Source: Spongospora subterranea f. sp. subterranea (taxonomy: Eukaryota > Endomyxa: Phytomyxea > Phytomyxea > Plasmodiophorida). From it: a stretch of DNA of 64,000 bases. The DNA is taken from the NCBI GenBank assembly GCA_049724395.1, contig JAUGWO010000039.1, positions 1 to 64,000 on the forward strand, written 5' to 3'. The notes under the pieces are model-generated. The model was given only the letters and a program-made list of their open reading frames with translations. It was not told the origin of the DNA and did no database searches. Position numbers and translations under genes: made by a program. Shown one piece after another: positions 1-12,007 of this stretch (positions within the stretch are counted from its first letter, which is position 1; each line of letters opens with the position of its first letter).

Positions 1-1103
1 GATGCTGTCTTCGTAATCACGAACTGATCATACTCTTCGAGAATTTTGGAAAGCGCTGGGAGGAGGACTCGGGTTGATTTACCGCGAAGATCAAGTCTTG
101 CTCGAATATCAAATGGTCGGTTGATCGATCCGCATTGAAAGGACTTTAAGCCATGACATTTCCGCCTTCTGAATCCCCCATGTGTGAATTGATCGCCCCG
201 TTTTTGAATCCACTCATTAATATTTTGGCCACAATGATGAACAAAGCACCCCCAGATGGGTCTCGGAGACTGGTTATGATATGATCGGAGAAGTTTTTGA
301 GTTGCGGGGACACTTGATCGGTATTTCTCGTTGAATTCACAGCACAGTTTGAGTTTTTCTTCTGCGGTTTTTGACATTGAAACAGCCAGAACAAGAGCTT
401 TGAGATCCAATGAACCGGAGTCTTTGTTTCTGAAAGTTCAATTGTTAATCAGTATTTCTAACAACAGGCGAATGAAGCCTGCTGTCAGGTTTTCTGACGA
501 TTTTCGTCCTGTGGTAACCGCAGGTGTTATGAATTGATCCACGACCGGGGCAGGATGTCGATCCAAAATTACGGTGGTTGAAACGCGTTCCCCAACGTGT
601 CTGGAACAGGTCCATGTTTTTGCCACAACATTTCACGAGACATTGAAGGACGGGGATACAGGTGCGCTTGAGACAAATAATCACATTAGGGATAATACTG
701 CAGAGCGGTCTTCTGCAAGAGCCCAGTTTCAAAACAAAATTCGAAATTAGGATCAGTTTTTGAAGGGTGCTGGTTGCCTTGGCAATTAGCCTAGTATCAG
801 GAACATAGACCTTGTTTTGTCCGACCTACAACGGTATCCCGCCCCGACTTTCCGAGTAATTCCATCATGTATTCCATTATGGCCACACTGTCGTGAAACT
901 CGACCTGTTTTGAATTCGTCTCGTTTCCCTAAGCAGACGATACCGTTTGTGACCATCAAATCCCAGACAGAGCGGGGAACCAGAGTTCTAACCAGAAAAA
1001 CACAGAGGCTATCATAGTCTTTGACCTCATCCAGGTCCCAGTTTAGGGGCCGACAGAGAATTTTCAATCCCACCAAGTATTTGACATTACGAACCTCAAC
1101 CAT
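1..1103 (-). CDS. Unidentified multi-exon gene, 3' part beyond the left edge
   Basis: I do not recognise the product. A start ATG is possible at 1103 and coding-like frames run down to base 1 without an end. The best-supported join is a 33-bp GT-AG intron at 430-462, which puts the frame ending in AGFIRLL in phase with the next exon (NKDSGSLDLKALVL). The joined stretch NKDSGSLDLK followed by EEKLKLCCEF resembles an EF-hand loop and its following helix, so a calcium-binding segment is possible. The last exon then runs openly to the window edge. Between 600 and 1000 two alternative frame paths both look coding, so the upstream exon structure is unresolved. Most candidate introns are 32-44 bp. 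Existence of a gene is fairly likely; its exact structure and function are not settled. Confidence 0.45.
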
Positions 1104-1164
1104 TTTGTGAGACTGCTCCTCCTAGTACGACATAATCAGATATTGGTGATAACGATTATCGGCA

Positions 1165-1960
1165 ATTTCTTACTGGCACGAAATTCTCACGAACGTCATC
1201 TGGCTGGTTTTTTGAATTACTTGTATTTTCGATGCGGCAATCGAAAGTTTTGCCCCTAACGCTTTCAATTGACTGTTGACCATCAATACTGATACGGAAT
1301 GCATCACGGTTTGAACTCGTGCTCGGGTTCCAATCCTAAGACGAACTTAGCAAACCGAAACACAATTTGGACATGGACTGAAGGGCTAAGTTTATGGAAG
1401 AACTGTCACCAAACTGGCGGGCGTTTCTGTTATCGGGCACGAGATTCTCGAGAGAGTCTTTTGACGGCAACATTTCCGAATCAATAGGAATCCGATTTAG
1501 ATCGATAAGGCAATCGAGATTCTCGCGCTCTTGGCCTCAACTGTTGAGAATCGATCATGATATGGGACACGTCAATTTTCGACCCCGGGCCCGAGTGCCA
1601 TTCCTAAAAACGCACTTAACAAGCCGAACTTCTATATGAAAATGAATCGAACGACTACATTCATCGAAGAACTGTCCCCAAACTGGTGGATGTGTCTGTT
1701 ATCTGGCACGAGGTTCTCGAAAAAGTCTTTTGACGGCAAAATTTCCGAATCAATAGGAATTCGATTTGAATCGATAAGGCAATTGAGGTTCTCGCGCTCT
1801 TGGCTCAACTGTTGAGACTCAATTCTAATATGGGACGCGTCAATTTTCGAACCCGGGCCCGAGTCCCATTTCTAAAAACGCACTTAACAAGCCGAATTTA
1901 TATGAAGATGAACTGAACGACTACATTGATCAAAGAACTTTCCCCAAACTTGTCGACACG
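1165..1960. repeat. Tandem repeat, ~267-bp period, about three diverged copies
   Basis: Two close copies start at 1400 and 1669, with a partial third at 1935 and an older, much more diverged copy from about 1165. Shared landmarks are the words ggcacgagattctcga, tcaataggaat and cgggcccgag in the same order. Spacings of 269 and 266 bases give the period. Open frames in the copies differ and contain stops, so I treat the array as non-coding. Confidence 0.8.
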
Positions 1961-2348
1961 ATTGATATGGGAAAAATCAAACACCAAAAAGGAATTGCCT
2001 GGCAGCAAATTTGACTTCAATGTCGAATATTCCAATACTGAATTGTGTAACCTTGGGTCTTGTCATGGAGAATTGCCCACTCCTGCAACGGCGACATGGT
2101 GTTTTGCAAGGACCAATGAGCTCAGAATTTGGCGACTCTTTGGAGCGATATTCCGCCATCCATACTGAGATAGTCGAGAAGGCGATTGTTGTGGGCGTAT
2201 TGGCCTGACCGGAGCCAAGCGGTTCGTCCCAACCATGACCAAGTTCGATTGTCACAGATCGAGTTGGTCTGATCGCCACCACCAACAATCCCAACAAGTT
2301 CAGGACACGCGTCTCTTGAACTGCAACCGTTTTGTTCGAGCACTGATG
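1961..2348. other. Upstream region of eIF3d; 5' exon(s) unresolved
   Basis: Short open frames lie on both strands, none convincing. The 5' end of the eIF3d-like gene must lie here. An ATG near 2236 opens with MTKF, like the N-terminus of eIF3d proteins, but I could not join it to the next exon with confidence. Confidence 0.35.
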
Positions 2349-2926
2349 GATGGGGCCCGGCCACCAACTTCAAAGGTTCGTATAAGTCTCTGATCAACTC
2401 ACTTTTCTTTGCTGACCATTTATCAGGGCAAGCCTCTCAGGTCCCGTTTTCTTTATTCAGTAAATTTGATCGTATTGGAAAACCTGCCGATTTTGTATCG
2501 GCTCCGCAGGCATTCAACCAGGAGCCCAGACGTGACCGATATGCTGCTTATGGCGCTTCCTCTGCTGCTTTCTCCTACTCACAGCAAGGTTATATTATAC
2601 TTTGATTGCCTGTTAACTTGAGCAATGATGAGACACACTATTCGGAGCGTATTTATGAAGAATACTCTATTTTGCTAATCTTCTCTCTGAGCTCAATTTT
2701 GCCGACATGTTTTTTGTTTATTTACAATTGTTGTTTATTGTTTGGTTGTTAACAGATGATGAGACGTCGTTTTCGCTTGTTGACACTCGACCAAAACCTA
2801 AGCCCAAATTTGGCATTCAACGTATCGGTGGAACTCGTGGCCGGGGCGGATTCCGTGGCCGTGGTCGTGGTGGAGCTTGGGGAGGCCAAGGCGCACGCTT
2901 TGCACAGGATCCTCGCTCAGGAACTG
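2349..2926 (+). CDS. EIF3D: eIF3 subunit d, N-terminal exons only
   Basis: Three exons read as the N-terminus of translation initiation factor eIF3d, the cap-binding subunit of eIF3. The first (to 2375) carries DGWGPATNFK, matching the conserved GWGP motif. The second (2427-2588) carries PFSLFSKFDRIGKPADF, matching the family's PFSKGDRLGKVADW. The third (2756-2926) carries DETSFSLVDTRPKPK, matching DESSFQLVDT, and then an RGG-rich stretch (GRGGFRGRGRGG). A consensus gtaagc donor follows at 2927. The introns are 51 and 167 bp. No later eIF3d exon (RNA gate, cap-binding domain) is visible in the window: the next 600 bases read better on the opposite strand. The locus is therefore either a truncated copy or a gene broken by rearrangement. 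Identification is strong; completeness is not. Confidence 0.75.
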
Positions 2927-2939
2927 GTAAGCGTGTTTT

Positions 2940-3520
2940 TTTTAACCCTTTTCGCTTCCCATTGGATGAATGCATGGCGCAACAATAGCGCGGTTCGCCA
3001 TCGGGCAAGGATGAGTTCAGAGTCAAGATGAGACGAACGAGTTTAAAGGCCATAAGTGTGTCATACAACTTTTCTGTTGTGATTAGTCTGCAGTTAATAG
3101 GGCGGTACTTCACCAACAATCTATTGTATTCGCGTTTAGCAGGGTGAAGGTCGTGGGCATCGTCAGGGGCAACCATATCATGAACAACATCCATAGCCAA
3201 AGGAAAACGACCATGATAAACTTTTTGGTAGTGGAGGCGATGACCCGAACCTGGAGCGCCACCACCAACAACCAATTTTGCACGATTATTTGACCCCTGA
3301 ATATATCGCTCGATCAAAATGCTGAATCCAACAACACGAACAAGGCGTCGTGATTCCAATTTCTTTCCGGTTACCACGTCCCAATCGACGCCGTCTTAGT
3401 CCAAAACGATTGAGGTCAAGCGCTTTTCATGCTGAGGAGTTCACGTTGAGACATTTACTGCTACTCTTGCTGAGCCGTCGACTTCATCTAACACAAGCAC
3501 GACACGATATATTCAACAGA
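2940..3520 (-). pseudogene. Decayed coding stretch of unknown origin
   Basis: A long minus-strand frame (from about 3377 down to about 2950) has coding-like composition, with patches such as VVGGGAPGSGHRLHYQKV and KREYNRLLVKYRPINCRL. A further open stretch in the same frame continues upstream. The frame is broken and I recognise no family. It abuts the place where the eIF3d exons stop, so it may belong to the material that replaced the 3' part of that gene. Origin in a mobile element is possible but unproven. Confidence 0.35.
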
Positions 3521-3632
3521 TGCTTTCAACAAATTCGGTATAAAAGCTACGTGAGGCATCACAACAGCAAATTCTCAGCGTGCATTTTTGCCGTGCTCAG
3601 AGAAACTAGGAATGAACTGTCACCCTTGGTCG

Positions 3633-3720
3633 TCTCTTGCCCTTTGTGTTATCGTGAAAAGATCTCTTGCCCTTTGTGTTATCGTGAAAAGATCTCTTGC
3701 CCTTTGTGTTATCGTGAAGA
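3633..3720. repeat. 30-bp tandem repeat, three copies
   Basis: The word tctcttgccctttgtgttat recurs at 3633, 3663 and 3693. The period of 30 bases equals ten codons, and one plus frame reads CPLCYREKIS three times. There is no other sign of a gene there. Confidence 0.85.
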
Positions 3721-3959
3721 GAACTTGAACATGCGCTAGTGCTTACTGCAACGGTTCCTGATAGAAAACGTGGATGAAAAAGGGGCCCTTTTGTCCAAAA
3801 TCGGTTTGCGATTTTCAGGTCCAGTAGGAACGTCCTTTGGTGTCCTGGAAATCAGCAGCTACCTTTCCTTGGTTAAACCCGGCCCGATGACCTAGACTGA
3901 GTCTCTGCGAAATAGCATGTCTTCTAACAGCGACACCTGTGTGGCACTGCAGCGCCATG

Positions 3960-6780
3960 GCACGGTTACCGGACGTTGAACTGTTTCAACAAGTTCTATC
4001 ATCGCTGGCACCGTGCCCCACGTTACGGGGCTGATTTGGTGTAAGTTTTGTTCTCGTCGTTTGGTCGTACCCGTAATTTGCGGTTATCGGGGATCGGCGC
4101 CCCTGATTGTTGCCGGGCGCAATATTGGCCAATAACGATTCAACCCAGCAATATCAACGAAAATGAAGACTAGAAATTCACCTGAACTTGAAGTGACTAC
4201 TGAAATTAATGAGGAGCAAGAATCGATCTCTGCAACGGCTGAGACCCCGTCTGACCAGCAACGGTTGATTAAGCTTTTGTTCCAGCGCTCGGCAAAATCA
4301 AATTTTGACAGAGCAAATGATGGCGTTGATGAAAGGTTTTTCGGATAAATCGAAGTCGACTGAAAATGTGGTAACTGAAACTTCAGAGCCCATTAATTTC
4401 AGATTTAACGAAGTTTTCGGAGATTGTTTCATCTGACGATGCCAGTCGATATATGGGTACTCGAGATGTAAACCTTCTCGATGAATCGAATATTTTTATC
4501 ACACGAGCTTTCAAATTTTCGCCATTCAAAAGCCGATTTAAAAGGTTGACCTTGTCAGCATCCGTTGGTACCGGTGCTTAACTGGAGCGGCTCAAGATCG
4601 TGCTTTCTATGAACCGGTGATGTCGTCGTCGATTTTGTCAGATAAGATGGCCGTCTGGTACGCTTCTACTGCTGATCCGGGACGCTGGAGGATGCCTTCC
4701 GAAACAAGTTGGAAAATTCTTTACCGAATGAAAGAGAATCACAACCGGATTACATTCTAAGACACTCTCAGTATTTCCCATCAAGCGAAACAATTGTTAC
4801 CGGATTTTTCAATGTTTAAGTCAAATTGCTGTCGCCTATTTCTCCAAATTCTGCGTTTCAAAACGCAGCTTTATGCTGAACTGTTACGACTCAACGCGAC
4901 CAGGGTATTGAAGCTGTCGGAAATTTTTGCCTTGGCAAACAAAGCTTTATCGATATTGAAAGCGATTATTGCTGCAGAAGCCGAAGCCTCCAACAACTCC
5001 CGATGGAAACAATTGCAACTTGCCAGAGGTCGGTCTGCTGTGAGAACGTCCCGTCCCCAAATTGCTTTCGACCTTCCTGCTTCGGATAAGCAGGATGTCC
5101 GAGTTCGTGAACATTCTCGAATGTCGCGAGTCACCAACGCTATCCATAACCATCCGGTAGAGAAAGAAGGATTTGAAGTTCTACTGTCGTTTGGAACCAC
5201 TATTTCGGAAACGGTTCGTGCAGCTGTGGATGATGGTGCCGATTTGGTAATTATTGGGTCAAACAACTTTCGGAGTCTGTCCACAGTCCCTGTTCGGTCT
5301 GAAAACCTTCAGTTGCGTCTAGCGAATATCTACCTATCTTGCTTGCTCGTGAAATATTTCCTACATTCCTCACTGAGGTGCAAACACTCCATTGCTGTTT
5401 TCTTGTGCCAGTCTGGTAGGAGTATAAACACCAAAGGGGGTAATAAAGTTTTACAATCAAGATAGCCAGAAACGGGGAACTGCCAATAACCTTTAAATGC
5501 ATCCAGAGTGAAAAACACGACGAATCAGAGATATAAGAACCCAAGGTGTGCAGGTATGGCATCGGAAAGTGCTGAGGTTGAAGACACTTATTTACTAGAA
5601 TGATATCCACCACCATGCTTGGTTTCGTCTCCGCATTTACAACAAACGCCGGTAGAGCTCAAGAGGACTGGTAGTTGTGATAGATAAGATTGCACTCTGC
5701 TAATTCATGCGCTAACGTCTGAAGATACTGAGAGGCCAACGGAGACATACGTCGTGGTTTCGCAAAAATCTGAATGGAACCCGGTGTCAAAACTAACTCC
5801 AACGGTGTGACTTTGACAGGCGGATCCTTCCCCAGACGAAAACCAAAAATGTCAATAAATTCGGTAAGCAAAACACCAAGATCTTTGGAAAACACAGGAG
5901 GAGACCCCATCTAGACAGTTTTTTGAACACGATCATTTAAGACCTTGTTGAAGTTCTGCGTCATTTTTGTCTCACAAAATACTTTCCGGAAAGTCCTTGT
6001 CCATGTCATCTTGGGAATCAGGTTCCTTTTCACTTTCTTTGATAGCGAGCGAGCATAGCTGGGATTCAACATCAATTCCCAATCGGCGTAACAGAGGTCT
6101 TCCCAATAAAACTTCAGGCATCTCGTCATCAATCACATAAATCCTTTGCGCACGAATTATGATTGGCCCCGCATTGGTAAAATGGTGACATCCAGAAGTA
6201 GACTTTTCTTACAAGCAAAATAGATAGTATTCGCTAGACGCAACTGAAGGTTTTCAGACTGAACAGGGACTGTGGACAGACTTCGACAATGGTTGACCCA
6301 ATAATTACCAAATCGGCACCATCATCCACAGCTGCACGAAACGTATCCGAAATCGTGATTCCAGACGACAGTGGAATTTCAAATCCTTCTTTCTCTAACG
6401 GATGGTTATGGATAGCGTTGTTGACTCGCGACATTTGAGAATGTTCACGAACTCGGACATCCTGCTTATCCGGAGCAGGAAGGTCGAAAGCATGATCAAC
6501 TGCATGACTCGTGGGAAACTCTTCTCCATTTATATCAAGAAGTGCCTGTTTTCCTTTCATCCAAGCTAAAAAAAGGATACCTTGCCTCATCTGGTGATAT
6601 GGTGTTCAGTCTTGAAGGAGCTGCAGTTCCTCGTTCTCGGAGGAAGGCAGTGTAGCGCCTGTCATCGCTGTCACCGTTCCCCATGTTACGGGGCTTTTTT
6701 CGGTGTAATAAAGCTGTCTAATTTTGTTCGCTGTTATCGGGGATCGGCGCCCCTGATAGTTGCCGGGCGCAATAATAGAT
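3960..6780. mobile_element. Gypsy-type LTR retrotransposon fossil, rearranged
   Basis: Similar terminal segments lie at about 3990-4115 and 6655-6775 in the same orientation; both contain tgttacgggg or cgttacgggg and, further on, ggttatcggggatcggcgcc-like sequence and tgccgggcgcaat. Between them is a gag-like start (from 4163), a protease-region segment on the plus strand (about 5060-5310), and on the minus strand a reverse-transcriptase segment (5330-5910, with TLDAFKGYWQFPV typical of Gypsy RT) and a second protease-region segment (6250-6500). The two protease segments are near copies in opposite orientation, so the interior has been partly inverted and duplicated. The terminal repeats have diverged clearly. 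The element is old and broken in many places. Confidence 0.75.
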
Positions 6781-7103
6781 CGGCAACACGATCATCAAGA
6801 CATTGATCAAACAGTGTTCTTGATAACTGGCGGCTTTATGGCGTCACCAGAGGGTACGGTGAGTACAGTCATCCATGGATACATTATGACGGAGCATGTG
6901 TAACAGTGTCATGGTGATTTGACAGAAGTCAATTCGACTGACTCATCAATTGACAATATGATGATTGTCCTACTGCTCCCCGCCTATATTTTTCATTATG
7001 TGCCCTTCCACATTCTCGATGCGGTCAACAACTTAGAGGTTGTCTGCTTTGAAGGGCGACCCCTATAATGTCAACAAGAAACCCGAAAACGTATATTGCA
7101 TCG
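6781..7103. other. Spacer between the Gypsy fossil and the inverted repeat
   Basis: No supported gene. Short open frames only; the sequence is moderately AT-rich. Confidence 0.5.
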
Positions 7104-7715
7104 GTCCTCATCACGTAATACTGAACCTAATCAAGAATCTGAAAAGCAACCCTGATAAAGAGGATGAATCTAATCGGGTATCATGTCCCAGGCCTGGGGT
7201 TGATCTCTTGGCTGCGTCTGTTAACGATCAGTCATCTACATGACTTATTGGACGCTCTCAATAGTACATCTATCGATTGATCGTTGTTAATCAGACCGCG
7301 AAGGGCAGTTCACGAGCTATTTATTTTCAAATATATGTTCAACTACTTTCCACATTCATAATTCAATCCATAGATGTTTTAAATTAAGTCATGTAGATGA
7401 CTGATCGTTAACAGACGCAGCCAAGGGAAATATCCCACGCCTGGAACATGATACCCGATTAGATTCATTTGTTAGTCATCCTCTCATTAAGGTTGCTTTC
7501 CAGCTTCTTAATTAGGTTCAATATTACGTGATGAGGACCGAAGAAACCATTAGCCATGCACATGATTTATTGGTTTTACATCTACTGTATGGATCAAATT
7601 ATGAATGTGGAAAGTAGTTGACTTATTATATTTAACAAAAATAGTGAACTGCCTTCGCGATCTGATACACAGCGATCAATCAATAGATGTGTTAATTAAG
7701 AACGTCCAATATGGC
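7104..7715. repeat. Nested inverted repeat with order A-B-A'-B'
   Basis: Segment A (about 7104-7245) returns as its reverse complement at about 7384-7545. Shared words include gacgcagccaag with gattgatcgttaacagacgc-like flanks and cctcatcacgtaata. Segment B (about 7250-7384) returns as its reverse complement at about 7590-7715, sharing actactttccacattcataa and gcgaaggcagttcac-type sequence. Each pair is diverged by substitutions and small indels. The order is A-B-A'-B', not the A-B-B'-A' of a simple hairpin. No transposase frame is present; it may be a composite of small non-autonomous foldback elements. Confidence 0.75.
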
Positions 7716-7785
7716 ATGTGCATCACTGATCGTAAAAAAATTGTAATCACTAGATTTATTGATAACTCCCAGTATGTGTTCATGA

Positions 7786-10700
7786 CTACCTTCTATAGTC
7801 GGGGAAAATGGGACAAGGATGGGACCAAAGGGAGTCTAGTTCAATGGATATTGATGAAAACTTCAGCAAACAATGTATTTGTATTGGCAGAAGATGCTGC
7901 TTATCAGTACGAATGGTGTGGAGTAACACCTCCCCCAACTGAACGTGAACGAACTCAGTTTGGCCCAACCTGGCACCTTTTTGGGCCATCTTGAGGAATA
8001 TCTTTTGAAGTGGTAAAGATCCAATACTGAGATCCTGAATGGGAAGTCCATGATTACTGTGGAGGATTCGAAATAAACTCGCAATTGATAGGTCGTGGCG
8101 TTTAGGGACTTCGAATTTCATACGGTGTTCATGGAACTCAACAACCATTGTCCCAGGAAATTTAGCACCGAACCACGATTGAATAGCAGAGGCGTCGTCC
8201 GGGGTATTGAAATTGATATCGACCTGATAAGCTGAAGCGTATTTGGTCTTGAGATGTGTAGAGCTTCCTAAGCACATAATCTCCCCCGCCACCATTATCG
8301 ATATGCGATCACATAACACCTCAGCCTCATCCAGAGCGTGTGTGGTCAAAAGCAGACACCGACTGGGGTTCGCCTTCACCTCATCAATCATCGACCACAT
8401 GTGACGTCGCGACGCCGGATCGACACCAGTAGAGGGCTCGTCCATCAACACGACAGGTCGCTGGCTCATTAAACAGATCGCCACCGCCAGTTTCCTCTTC
8501 ATTCCACCCGAATAAGTGTAAGATGGACGATCGGCTCCGAGATTGAGATGAACACCATTGATGAACCTTTCGATCACCTCTTCACGAACAGAATCAGGAA
8601 TTCCCTACGACGTTGAATGAGTCTCAATCAGATTTGACGAAAGGGCGAAACTGGTCCTTACAAGAAGACGAGAATATAGTCTCAGCTGTTGACGAGCAGA
8701 TAACGACCCGACCAGGGCATCATCGAATTGGGAAACAAAAGCGAGATTAGAACGGGCTTTGAAGGAATTTGTCGCGACGTTAATACCGGCGATATGGACA
8801 TCACCAGTATCAGGAGACAATTCCCCAAGCATACACTTGATAGCTGACGTCTTCCCACTCCCGTTAACACCAAGAAATGCTAAAGCGGATCCGCCGCGAA
8901 CACCAACAGTAACACCGCGTACGGCTGATGTTCTCCCAAACACCTTTCCGACATTATTGAGCTGAAGCAGGTCATCAGGGGTGTTCTGAACCCGGTTCTT
9001 CTCGGCGACAACATCAGAGTCCAACAGCTGGACTGACAAGTTTGTGGGCGCTGAGAATATCAAACGGCGGATTCGTAGCAAAACGATGGGATTACGGTAG
9101 GCAAAATCTGCAAAGATCGCCAAACCAAACCAGAATATTCCCATTCCGATCAGCACCATGTTTACGTTCAGAACTGACCGCGTTCAGGTCAGGATATAGG
9201 TCGGGATATGAAAGAATCGTTTGAGCATATGTAGCAGGAGTAACGAAGCTGAGAAAGAGGCGATACTTGAAATCGAGATTAAGAAAAACAGGCATTGATA
9301 GAACTGGAACATATTGTAATGCAAATTGGGCCGTAACTTTGGAAGAAGGATTCCGAAATATGTAAGCAAGGAACGTGGAAAACCCAAGTGTGCCAAAGCA
9401 CAGAGCTGGCGTCACGTAAAACCAAAAATCAACCATGCTTGATGACCCCATCCAAATAATGAAGAGTAAACTGGAGTAGATAGAGAGCAGAATCGTGTAG
9501 TTCCATGCGAAAGTCGTGATCCAAAACGCTGCTGGTGACATTCCTAATGTGTCGAATTGCAAGCGAACACCAGTAGCCTGCAATGAAGAAAACAAAACAG
9601 AATCAGATTGCGGAAAATTACGATAAACACAGAGCTCACCTTAAAACTGCAAATATTGGTGGCGAATTGAGGGACAATGGCAAACAGGACAAAAAACATT
9701 GAAGCATTGGCCCAGATGTCATGTGCAAAACTGCCAAAGGCACAACCAAATGCAGGTAACAGAGAGCAGAGGAGTGTTGAATCTTGAAAAAAAAGAGTGG
9801 ATAGAAAGAAGAGAAGAACTCGACATTGCTCCAATAATGATGGACGATGAAATTCAAACGATGGCATTGGCGCCACCGGTTCGACAAGCTGACCAAGGGC
9901 CTCGTCGTGTTCGCGAACAATACGAAGGAACACGTCTTCAAGTGTAGAAGGTGTCAACGTATAGTCGATAATGCCCAAAGCGGTTTTCTCTCGTTCAATA
10001 GCGTCAAATACTAATTGGGAATCACGAGCAGATTGAGGTGGTAAACTGAATACGAATTCTCCAGCACTGGATGATGTGAGCTTCGCTTCAGGACCAAGTT
10101 GGCTGATAAATGATTTGATACGGAGAGCCCCTTCATCATCATCGTGATGTGGTGAATATAAAGATAATGTGTATCCCGATCCGAGGCGATTCTTGAGGAA
10201 CAGATTCGATCCAAGACATTGTAGTGATCCAGCCGACATGATTCCAATACGATCCCCCAAGATCTCCGCTTCCTGCATACTAAGCAGTGATGTAAGAAAT
10301 ATGATTGGGGAGACGAGATAAAAATCCATTACCTGTGAGTAGTTAAGATGATTGTACGACCTTTCTTCATAGAACGAATGATATCCCACAGCTGAATCAT
10401 CGCCTGGATATCCATTCCCGAAGACGGTTCATCCAATAAAATCACATTCGATCCGCCACAGAAGCTATAGCAATAGCCAGATCAGTATCAATCAGTTAAT
10501 AAACGGTGATGAACAGCACAATCATGATAAACGAAACAATAAAAATCAACTGAACTTACGCTAGTCCCACAGCAAGTTTGCGCTTTTGACCACCAGATAG
10601 CTTCTTAACCTTACAGTTCGCCTTATTTGTTAGGTGGAGATAGCGCATGATCATTTCGCTGTCGCGATCGGCATCGCCGCCATTAAGACCTTTCAACCGG

Positions 10701-12007
10701 CAGAAGATCTGCAGGTTTTGTTCAACCGTTAGCGACATAAACGAGCCGTCGAACTGTGGGCAAATCCCAACGCCTTGACAAGCGCCAATCGGATCGACAT
10801 CAATATCAATTCCATTGACAAACGCTTGTCCACTGGTAAATGATTGCATTCCCATTAAACATTCTAATATTGATGTTTTCCCGGCACCGTTATGACCTAT
10901 TACCAAACACAATTAGCATTATTCTGTGGAAATCAACGACAATATTGACCTAATAGGGCGAATATTTCCCCATTGTACATCTGCAGGTTAACACCATTAA
11001 CCGCCTTTACCGCTCCATTGTTATATGATTTAGTGACGTTGCGAATACTGACACCAACTGGTTTACCACCGATGTCACTTTCGAAACGATCGGGATCGAC
11101 ACCCGATGGAACAACGGGCTCTTTGATGAGATTTTTACCGCCGGAGCTTGACGTGAAAACATCAAAGATGAAGGTCCACCGGTGGGTATTGTAAAACGGC
11201 GATGGTATACAATGAGTCAAATAAAGACCGAGCAGGGAGCATATACAGATCGACGATAGGAGCGGGAGTAGCGCCAGGCACACCTCACCTATGTCTGAGC
11301 CGCTCAAGACCCATTTTTGGTCCAGGGTCAACAATTTTGTTCGATCAAACGTGAACTCAAGAAAACCGACAAGAGGATGGATGTAGCGGAAAATATCAAC
11401 AATTGCTTGTAGCCAAGAAACAGTCGTGACACCAAAAGTATGTTCCATTTCGTTGTAGATAAGAAGCAAAGATGGCAGAGCTGGGAAAGTGAACGTCAAG
11501 TACACGGAAAAAGTGGCGGCACGAATGCTCTGAAACAGCGCGCAATGAAGGTAGGCGAACGGGACGAACGATAGGAAATGAATGAGATATGGAACCATGA
11601 TAATGGCGGCCCTTGATCCTAACATCCATATGGCAGCGAGCCCGGGTAGAGCCCATGCTGCAAACAATATAGGAAAGTACGACAGGAGAAATGATAGAAG
11701 GTATGAGACCTCAGATACGCCCAAAGACCGAAGTTGTTGACGGGTTTTGTTGACTTTTTCCACCATTATCTTATTGACAACATCTTTAACCATAAAGAGT
11801 GACGCCAACATTATCATCATCGCATTAAAAAACATTGTCACTATCATCATTATCGGATATGTCTGATCCTGCATAGACAGCGACCACGAGTTTAATACCA
11901 CAAAGATTGTCCCGGCCAACTTCCCATTCCTAATGTCAGCTTTGACGACTTAAACAGAAGCTTGTTCTTGTAGGTCATAGCCGTTATAGCGCGCCATGCC
12001 AACACCA
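7786..12007 (-). CDS. Full-size ABCA-type transporter, standard ATPase motifs
   Basis: A two-domain ABC exporter of the ABCA (lipid-transporter) type, ordered TMD1-NBD1-TMD2-NBD2 and lying in a cell membrane. ATG at 12007; exons follow down to a stop near 7786. TMD1 (about 11920-11100) has several hydrophobic helices and no large extracellular loop. NBD1 has Walker A GHNGAGKTS, Q-loop CPQFDG, signature KLSGGQKRK, Walker B ending LLDEPSSGMD, and the TTH switch. NBD2 has GVNGSGKTS, SQFDD, signature YSGGMKRK, Walker B ending LMDEPSTGVD, and TTHALDEAE. The NBD1 Walker A is split by a 50-bp intron at the glycine of the loop, the same site as in the plus-strand paralogue. A 20-bp GT-AG intron at 11930-11949 would join MTYKNKLLFK to NGKLAGTIF. 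It looks functional. The C-terminal end past the NBD2 tail is uncertain. Confidence 0.88.

Noticed and set aside
1299-1345. tRNA-like B box and T-arm (cacgagttcaaaccgtg on the minus strand)
   Set aside because: No matching acceptor stem, anticodon arm or A box at the right distance; it belongs to the 267-bp repeat.
4871-5284. Minus-strand frame opposite the Gypsy protease-region segment
   Set aside because: It is the antisense shadow of the plus-strand segment, which has the recognisable sequence.
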